From Shumkonia mesophila (GTDB lineage: Bacteria; Pseudomonadota; Alphaproteobacteria; Rhodospirillales; Shumkoniaceae): a stretch of DNA of 64,000 nucleotides. The translations under genes and the position numbers were made by a program. Under the pieces are notes generated by a model. The model searched no databases and was not told the origin of the DNA. It worked only from the letters and a program-made list of their open reading frames with translations. Where the stretch lies: assembly GCF_026163695.1 (NCBI RefSeq), contig NZ_JAOTID010000003.1, forward strand, positions 1-64,000, written 5' to 3'. Positions 46,984 to 64,000 of this stretch are shown in pieces. How positions within the stretch are numbered: the first letter of the stretch is position 1; the number at the start of each line of letters is the position of its first letter.

Positions 46984-47380
46984 ACATGGCGGCCAGGGAT
47001 CAACCTTGGCCCTAATCCCCCAAGCATTCTCATAGGAACCTACGAGTGGGTCGTGGCGGGCACGGATGCCGCTGCGGCGGTACTCGAGTTCGCACGGCCT
47101 TGACCCGTCTTCGACCTCTCCGCCGCCGCATGGCGGACGAACCGGCCCCAGGCCAACAAGCCTGGAGCGGGACCAGGAGGATGAGCCGCGTCCTTTTGGT
47201 GGCCGCTTTCACGTGCTATACACAAGGCAGCGAGAATCATCGTCATGAGTTTGCCAAGCTTCGCCGCCGGAGCGAAGGCTGTGATGTTCCCGACCGTGCT
47301 ACGCCGCCGCGGCGGGCTCCGGCCCGATTCTGGTTTGTGCAACAACGCCGTGTCATCCGGGATAGCCCCAAAGGTCGACC
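46984..47380 (+). other. Region upstream of the PKS/NRPS cluster
   Basis: A 397-base gap. A short imperfect hairpin (GGCCAGGG with CCTTGGCC, from 46991) lies just after the pdxA2 stop without a T-run. I see no reliable gene, and no strong promoter consensus. AAAGG lies before the GTG start of the first synthase gene. Confidence 0.5.
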
Positions 47381-56111
<8,731 letters not shown>

Positions 56112-56115
<4 letters not shown>

Positions 56116-59100
56116 CCGGCGCGTCTGATGCACCCTATGTCGCGGCGCTGAAGCGGGCATCGGAGACCATCAAGGAATTGCTGGGCGAGAACGCGCGGCT
56201 GAGGCAGCGCTCCCCCATTGCGGTGGTCGGCGTCGCCTGTCGATTTCCCGCCGGCGGCAATTCGCCCGGCGAATTCTGGGATGTTCTGGCCGAGGGCCGG
56301 GATGCCGTGGCGCCCGTTCCCAAGGAGCGCTGGGATGTCGAGCGCTGGTGGGATGCCGACCCCGAGGCACCGGGCAAGCTCTACACCAGGACCGGCGCCT
56401 TCCTCGATGACGTCAAGGGCTTCGACCCCGCCTTTTTCAACATCACGCCGAAGGAAGCGCACGCCCTGGACCCCCAGCAAAGGCTGCTTCTGGAACTGAG
56501 TTGGGAGGCCTTCGAGGCGGCCGGCCAGGACGTGCGGCGTCTGGCCGGAAGCCGGACCGGGGTTTATGTCGGCCTCTCCAACTACGACTACGTCCAGGCC
56601 CACGTTCATTCCGGCGATCCGGCGCGCATCGATGCCTATTCCGGCAGCGGCGTCATGTTCAGCACGGCGGCGGGCCGGCTGTCGTACTTCTACGATCTCA
56701 AGGGCCCCTGCGTGACCCTCGACACCGCCTGTTCATCGTCCCTGGTGGCCCTCGATCTGGCGATGAAGAGTCTGCGCCGGCGGGAATGCGACGTTGCCCT
56801 GGCCGGGGGGGGCAGCCTGATGCTGTCGCCCGACAGCACGGTCGCCCTGTGCAAGGTGAAGGCCCTGGCCGCCGACGGGCGCAGCCGGGCCTTCGACGAT
56901 GACGCCACCGGCTATGGACGGGGCGAGGGCGGCGGATTGCTGGTGCTCAAGCGCCTCGACGATGCCTTAAGGGCCGGGGATCCCATTCAGGCGGTGCTGG
57001 CCGGTTCCGCCGTCAATCATGACGGGCGCAGCAACGGGCTGACCGCTCCCAACGGCTTGGCGCAACAGCAAGTGATCCGGGACGCGCTGGCCGATGCCGG
57101 CCTCACTCCCGACGCCATCGACTATGTCGAGGCGCACGGCACCGGCACGCCGCTTGGCGATCCCATCGAATTCGGGGCGCTGAGCGCGGTCTTCGGCCGG
57201 CGGCCGCCGGGGCGGGACCTGTGGCTGGGCTCGGTCAAGACCAACATCGGCCATACCGAAGCCGCCGCCGGCATCGCCGGCGTGATCAAGGTCATCCTGG
57301 CCTTGCGGCACCGACGCCTGCCCAAAAGCCTGCATTTCATCCGGCCCAACCGGCATATCGACTGGGCGACGTCTTCCATCAAGATGGTGGATGAGGCCCG
57401 CGACTGGGAAAAAGGCGCCGGTCCGCGTGCCGCCGGGATCAGTTCCTTCGGGTTGAGCGGCACCAATGCCCATGTCGTCGTCGCCGAACCGCCGATGGCG
57501 GAGCCCGTGGCGGCCGTGGCGGGCCCCGAGCGGAGCCGTCACGTCCTGCCCCTCTCGGCGGCGACCGGCGTGGCTCTGCAAGCATTGGCAAAGCGCTGGC
57601 AGGCCCGCCTGGAGGCGGCCGATCCCGCCGAGATCGCCGATCTTTGCCACACCGCGGCCCGCCGCACGGCCCTGCGCGAGCGGCTGGCGGTGACCGGGGC
57701 GACGCCCGCGGACCTGGCGGCGGCGCTCTCCTCGCTGCCCGGCGAACGCTTCACCCGGCGTCGACGGTGCATCGGGGGCAAGGGCGTGGTCTTCCTGTTC
57801 GGCGGGCACGGCGAGGGCTGGATGGCGGCACGCGCGCTTGCCGAAACCCAACCGGCATTCCGCGCCGCCTTCGACCGCCATGGCGGGGATCATTACGCGC
57901 TGCAACGGGCCCTGGTGGACCTGTGGGCCGCGTGGGGCGTGCGGCCGGCGGCGGTGCTGGGCCATGGCGCCGGAGAGTATGCGGCGGCGGCGGTTGCCGG
58001 CCTGCTTGCCGGCGATGGGCAGGGGGCGCCGGTGCCCTTCTATTCCGGTGCGGCGGGCGGCCTGTGGCCGGGCCGGGACCCCCTGCCGGCCAAACACTGG
58101 CGGCAACGTCCCGCCCAGGTGGAGCCGTTGCAAAACGCCTTTGCGGCGCTGGTGCGGGACGGCTACGACGCCTTCCTCGAAATCGGCTCCGGCGACGAGG
58201 TGCTCAGCCTGCTGGGCCCGGCCGCCGGCGACAAGCCCGTCCTGCTGCTGAGTTCCCTGCGCCCGGGCGAGAGCGGGGACGGACCGCTGGCCGAGGGGTT
58301 GGCAGCGTTGTGGGAGCGCGGCGCCGAGATCGACTGGGCGGGTTTCGACGCCCCCTGGCCGCGCCGCACGCTCGAGGCTCCCACCTATCCCTTCCAAAGA
58401 CAGGACTACTGGCTGGAGGTGGCACCCTTGCGTCCTGCCGCCGTCAGCGTCGCAAACACCCCGACGATCGAAGCGGCAAAACCTGCCGGTCATGCGAAAG
58501 AGGCGAGCGTTATGGAGCAGGCCGAGTCGATAACCCGCGACCTCATCGCCATCGTGGCCGAGGTCAGCGGATTTCCGCCCCACGAGATCAATCCCGACCA
58601 CCATCTGACGGACATGGGGCTGGACTCCCTGATGCTCGTGAAACTCGGCCAGATGGTCGAGCGGACCTACGGCGTCGAGCTCAAGCCGAGCCAGTTGTTC
58701 GATGAACTCGGCACCGTGAACAGACTGGCTGCCCATCTCGAAGCCCAGGGAGCAAAGGCGGCCGCGCCGGCTTCTCTCGCCCCCGCGACGTTGCCCATGG
58801 CGCCGCCGGTTGCCATGCTGCCCACGGTGCCGGGCGTCTCGGCGGCGGGGCCGGGGCCCCTCGATCCGGCCGTGCCGCTGTTCCAGCAGCAGCTGCACTA
58901 CATGGCCCAGGTGGCGGCGCAAAACCTGCAAAGCATGAGCGAACTGATCCGCCAGCAGATGGCCATGACGGGGCAGGCGGGCGCGCCGGCTCCCCAGCCG
59001 CCCCCGGCCGGAACCCCTCGCCCGGCGCGGGCCGCCAAAGCGGCGAAGGCGCCAAGGGAAGAGGCCATCGCCGCCATTCGCGGCATCAATATGGCGGGCG

Positions 59101-62100
59101 CCCGCCTGACCCCGACGCAGCAGGCCTTCGTTGCCGGCCTGGTCGCCGATCACGTGGCGCGGACCGGGCGCTCCAAGGCGATGACCCAGGAATCGCGCGC
59201 CGTCCTGGCCGACTGGAAACATTCGCTGTCCTTCTGGGGCCAGTTGAAGGAAGCCAAGTATCCGATCGTTTCGGCCCGCTCGGAGGGGGCGCGCTTCTGG
59301 GATCTCGACGGCAACGAATACATCGACGTCGCGCTGGGCATGGGCGTCCATTTCTTCGGCCATCGGCCGGCGTTCATCCATGAGGCGCTGTCCCGCCAGA
59401 TGGCGGCCGGGCTGGAACTGGGCACCCAGTCGAAGCTGACCGGGGCGGCGGCCCTACTGGTGCACGAACTCACCGGCAGCGAGCGGGTGACCTTCAGCAA
59501 CACCGGCTCGGAGGTGGTGATGATTGCCGTCCGCCTGGCGCGCGCGGTCACCGGGCGACCCAGGATCGTCATCTTCAAGGGTTCCTACCACGGCATTTTC
59601 GACGGCGTGCTGGCGGCAGATGACAACGGCGACGTCGTGCCCGTGGGCATCGGCACGCTGCCCGCCATGGTCGAGGACGTGATGGTCCTCGACTACGACT
59701 CGCCGGAGTCGCTGCGGATCATCGAGGAGAACGCCCACCAGATTGCCGGCGTGCTGGTCGAGCCGGTGCAAAGCCGCGATCCCGACCTTCAGCCCCAGGG
59801 CTTCCTCAAGAAGCTGCGGCGCGTCACGCGGGCGGCCGGAACGGCCCTGATCTTCGACGAGATGATCAATGGCTTCCGCATCCTGCCTGGCGGCGCCCAG
59901 GCGTGGTTCGGGGTCGAGGCGGACATCGCCGTCTATGGCAAGATCGTCGGCGGCGGCATGCCGGTGGGCGTGATCGCCGGCAAGGCGAAGTTCCTCGACT
60001 ACATCGACGGTGGGGCCTGGGACTATGGCGACCGGTCGGGCCCGCATTCGCCGATGATCTATTTCGGCGGCACCTTCTGCCGCAATCCGACGACCATGGC
60101 CACCACCCATGCCGCGCTGACCCACATGAAAGCGGCGGGACCGGCCTTGCAGGAGGGGGTGAGCGCGCTGACCACCGGCTTCTGCGACCGGCTGAACCGG
60201 TGGCTGGAGACCCATCGGGTGCCGCTGCGGGCCAAGCATTTCTCGTCGCAATGGCGGCTGGTGCCGTTGGGCGACAAGGACCTGCAGCCGATCGAGATGG
60301 AACTGCTCTATCTGCTGATGATCGACCGCGGCGTCTATACGTGGGAACGCCGGATCTCGTTCTTCTCCACCGCCCACACCGAGGCCGATGTCGAGAAGGT
60401 GTTCGAGGTCGTCACCGGCAGCATCGAGGACATCCGCGCCGGGGGCTTTTCGTGGTCGGTCGAAGACTATCCGTCGCCACAGTTCACCCAGCTCTCGTCC
60501 GTGCAGCGGCGGTTCTATGCGCTGGGCCAGCGGGCGGGCGGGCAATTGCCCTATCACCTGCCGCAGGCCTTCTGGATCGACGGTCCGCTGGACATCGATC
60601 GGCTGGACGAAGCGTTCCGCACCATCATTGGCCGCCATGAGAGCCTGCGCACCAGCTTCGTGATGGTGGACGGCGAGCTTCTGGCCAAGCGCTGGGTCGA
60701 GCCGCGCTTCGAGATCGAACGCTTGCAGGCCGAAGAGTCCGATATCGACGCGGTGGTTGCGGCGTTCGTGCGGCCGTTCGATCTGGCCGCCGCCCCACTG
60801 CTGCGGGTGGCGACCGTCGAGGTCGGGCCCAAGCGTCACCTGCTGCTGGCCGACGCCCACCACATCGTCGCCGATGGCCTGTCGTTCAACGTCATCGCGG
60901 CCGAGCTGATGGCCCTTTACCAGGGTCAGGCGGTGGCGCCCGTCACTTACGACCTGCGCCATTGCCAGAACCTCGTGGATGCCGGTGGCGAGGGCGAGCG
61001 CGGCCGCGTCAACGAGGCCTTCTGGGCGGAACAGCTGGCGGGCGAGCTGCCGCTGCTGGATCTGCCGCTGGACCGGCCGCGCGGCGCCGAAGCCGACTTC
61101 ACGGGGGATGCCGTCGACCTCACCCTGCCCGCCGAGGTGACGCGCCAACTGCGCAATCTGGGGCGCCAGTCGGGGGCGTCACTTTACATCGTCCTGCTGG
61201 CGGTCTGGAGCACGCTGCTGCATCGCTTGAGCGGTCAGGACGACATCGTCATCGGCGGCGCCGTCTCGGGGCGCAACAACCTGGACCTTGCCGCCGCCGT
61301 CGGCATGTTCGCCAATACGGTTGCCTTCCGGACCAGGCCCGACTCGCAGCTGCCGTTCCGCCAGTTTCTGGGGTCGATGGCCAAGACCTGCCTCGCCGTT
61401 TACGACCATCAGGATTACCCATTCGAGCACCTGCTCCGCCTCGATGCGAACCGGCCGCACGATCGCAACCCGGTGTTCGATGCGCTGCTTTCCTACGAAA
61501 ATGCCAGCGAGCGGACCTTCAACATCGACGCGCTGACCTTCACCCGGCGCGACGTCACCCTGCCGGCCGCCATGTTCGACCTGGCGCTTGAGGCGATCGA
61601 GGAGCAGGAGAGCCTGTCTCTTCGCTTCAGCTTCGCCACCGCCTTGTTCGAGCGGGCCACCATCGAGCGCTGGGTGGCATCGTTCGAGCGCATCGTCGCC
61701 GAAATCCTCGGCGATCCCGACCGGCCGTTGGGTCGCATCGACCTGCTGGGGCCGGCGGAACGCCAACTCATTGCCGAATTCAACGATACCGCGGCCGACT
61801 ATCCGGCCGGAGCCACCCTGCTCGACCTGTTTGCGGCCTCGGTGCGGCGCCATCCCGAACGGCCGGCGGTGTGCTGGGGCGAGACGACGCTGTCCTACGA
61901 GGCCCTGGACCGGCAGGCGACGGCCCTGGCCGCCAGGCTGGCCGCCCGGGTGGCCGAAGGGGCCCTGGTCGGCATCTTCCTGGAACGGTCCGAACAGGTG
62001 GTGGTCGGCATCCTCGCCGCTTTCAAGGCGGGCTGCGCCTATGTGCCGATCGAGGTCGATCGTCCCGCCGCCGTGATCGCCCATGTGCTTGAGGATTCGA

Positions 62101-64000
62101 ACTGCCAGGCGGTGTTGACGACGGAGATCCTGGCGGCGCACCTGCCGGAGGCGCGACGGCACCTGGCTTTGGCGGTGGAGGACCTCGAAGGCGAGACGCC
62201 TGCCTTAGAGCTCCGCAGCCTGCGGCCGGAATCCATCGCCTATGTCATCTACACCTCCGGCACCACCGGGCGCCCCAAGGGCTGCCTGGTTTCGCACCGC
62301 AACGTGGTGCGCCTGATGGTCACCAGCCGCCATGACTTCGGGTTCGGCGCGGACGATGTCTGGCTTTCCGCGCACTCCTTTTCCTTCGACTTTTCGGTCT
62401 GGGAGATTTGGGGCGCCCTTGCCTACGGCGGCCAGTTGGTCATCGCCGGCCGGGACGAGATCCGCGACCCGGTGGCACGGCTCGCGCTCATCCGCAGCCA
62501 TCGGGTGACCGTGCTCAGCCAGACGCCGGGAGCCTTCTATGGCCTGATCGAGGCGGAATGCCGCAATGCGTCCCACGATCTCGGGGACCATCTTCGTTAT
62601 GTGTTCTTCGGCGGCGACAGGCTGGAGCCGACCTACCTGCAGTCGTGGGCGGCCCTCTATCCGCTTCAGCGGATCGGCTTGGTCAACCTCTATGGCATCA
62701 CCGAGACGGCGGTGCATTCGACCTGTCATCGCGTCACCGATGCCGACGTCTTCGGCCCGCCCGGACGCAGCCTGATCGGCCATCCGCTGCCGGAAACCAC
62801 CGTCGAGGTGCTGAGCCCCCTGATGGAGCTTCAGCCCGTGGGGGTGCCGGGCGAGATTTGGATCGGCGGCAGCGGGGTCGGCCAAGGCTATCTCAACCGG
62901 CCGGAGTTGACCCGGGAACGCTTTGTCGAACGTGACGGCCGGCGGCTTTACAAGTCGGGCGACGTCGGGCGGCTCCGGCCCGACGGGGTGCTGGAATACC
63001 TCGGCCGCAACGACCACCAGGTGCAGATCCGCGGCCATCGCGTCGAGATCGCCGCCGTGGTCCAGGAACTGCTTCGGCATCCCGATGTGGCGAAGGCATT
63101 CGTCCTCGATCGCGACGGAGGCCAGGGGATCAAGGAACTCGTCGCCTATGTGATCGGCAAGGAAAGCGGCGCGCCGACGGTCGAAACGCTGCGCTTCCAC
63201 CTGGATCAGGCGCTGCCGGCCTACATGGTCCCCGGCCATTTCGTGGTCCTGGAGGCCTTCCCGCTGACCGCCAACGGCAAGATCGACCGCACCGCGTTGC
63301 CCGCCCCGGAAACGGCCCGGCTGGTGGCGGAGCGAAGCTTCGTGCAACCCCGGGGGCCGGTCGAGGCCCTGATCGCCCGGGTCTGGCGGGAGGTTCTGGC
63401 GTTGCCGCGAATCGGCGTCGAGGAGAACTACTTCGCCATCGGCGGCGATTCGATCAAGGCTCTGCAAATCGTCAGCCGCCTGCATCGGGCAGGATTGCGG
63501 GTGACCCTCAAGCAGATCTTCGAAGCCAAGACCATCGCCCGGCTGGCCCAGCAGGCATCGCCCGACGCGACCGTCCCGGCGCCTCTTATGCCGCCCGAGG
63601 GGCAAGGCTGCGCCAACGAGGCCGGCCTGACACCGATCCAGCACTGGTTCCTCGCCACCCACCGCCAGGACCCTGGCCACTTCACCAACGCGGTCCTGCT
63701 GGCCAGCGGGAAGCGGGTAGACGCGGCGGCGTTGCAAGGGGCGGTGGATCGGATCGTCGCCCACCACGGCGCCCTGCGCCTGTCCCTGGCGGCACAGCCC
63801 ATGCGCCAGCGGGTGGCGGAACGTTTGGCCGTTCCCGTGGAAGTCGTCCTGGTCACGAGTTCGGCCATGCTGAGCGAACATGCGGCGGGGCTGCACAGGA
63901 CCTTCGATCCGGCGCAGCCGCCCCTGCTGCGGGTGGTGCTCTATCGCCTGCCCGAAGGGGATCGGGTCCTGGTCCTGTGTCACCATCTGGTCATCGACGG
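56112..64000 (+). CDS. Hybrid PKS-aminotransferase-NRPS, right end cut
   Basis: At least 2629 residues, open to the window edge. A GTG start overlaps the previous stop. Order: docking helix; KS (DTACSSSL near 206, EAHGTGT, KTNIGHTE); a shrunken acyltransferase (about 557-680) with GHGAGEY instead of GHSxGEY; ACP (GLDSLM, Ser about 839); a Pro/Ala-rich linker; a class III PLP aminotransferase (about 1005-1430, lysine near 1277 in YGKIVGGGMPVG); a condensation domain (HHIVADG near 1583); an adenylation domain (YTSGTTGRPKG; about 1890-2400); PCP (GGDSIKAL near 2447); and the start of a C-type domain with LTPIQHWF and HHLVIDG, most like epimerisation. It would turn a beta-ketoacyl chain into a beta-aminoacyl chain and join an amino acid. 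Confidence 0.92.

Overview
This 64 kb window is GC-rich and gene-dense. The genes are packed into operons with many ATGA or TAATG stop/start overlaps, and gene content points to an alphaproteobacterium. The aspartate aminotransferase at 0.6-1.8 kb is of the rhizobial AatA type, and there is a large dowry of CUT1, LIV-type and TRAP importers. A Rhodospirillales-like member is my best guess; it is inferred, not proven. I see no tRNA, rRNA, CRISPR array, transposase or integrase.

Layout. (1) 0-2 kb: the 3' end of a DapA-family lyase, then AatA and a strong terminator. (2) 2.2-14.2 kb: a ten-gene minus-strand operon holding a class I aldolase of the LacD/YihT type, a FucI-like isomerase, a CUT1 sugar ABC importer, a NagB-like enzyme, a Gfo/Idh/MocA oxidoreductase, a small anchored protein and a ChbG-type deacetylase. 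Upstream lie a DeoR repressor and a divergent PfkB kinase that closely resembles sulfofructose kinase YihV. Kinase, aldolase, isomerase and DeoR regulator together look like a sulfoglycolysis (sulfo-EMP type) locus, but with amino-sugar-type enzymes added. (3) 14.6-28.5 kb: a plus-strand operon with a second CUT1 importer followed by two GH31 enzymes, a GH105-like hydrolase, a large unrecognised protein and a CE15-like esterase. It reads as import and dismantling of an alpha-linked, uronate-containing oligosaccharide.

(4) 29-39 kb: a self-contained block. It carries a regulator that fuses a TIM-barrel domain to an ATPase-dead sigma54-activator-like domain and a Fis-type helix-turn-helix. A divergent stand-alone TIM-barrel relative sits beside it. 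A complete LIV-type ABC importer follows, ending in an overlapping pair, UPF0261 plus TIM barrel, which correspond to the two halves of the plant Tm-1 protein. (5) 39-47 kb: a TRAP transporter operon with a DUF1537 four-carbon acid sugar kinase, an Asp/Glu-racemase-like protein, an LsrF/DhnA-like aldolase and a DeoR regulator, divergent from a PdxA2-type dehydrogenase. This fits D-threonate or a related tetronate. (6) 47.4-64 kb: an assembly line running past the right edge, KS-ACP, then KS-AT-DH-ER-KR-ACP, then KS-(degenerate AT)-ACP-aminotransferase-C-A-PCP-(probable E). It resembles synthetases that make beta-amino fatty acyl peptides.

Blocks 1/2, 3/4 and 4/5 are separated by three copies of a dispersed palindromic repeat, two with stem-loops that look like terminators in either direction and one with a classic terminator. 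The most interesting items are the candidate sulfosugar locus, the Tm-1-like block with three related TIM barrels and a pseudo-AAA+ regulator, and the PKS/NRPS line that has lost acyltransferases to two different degrees.
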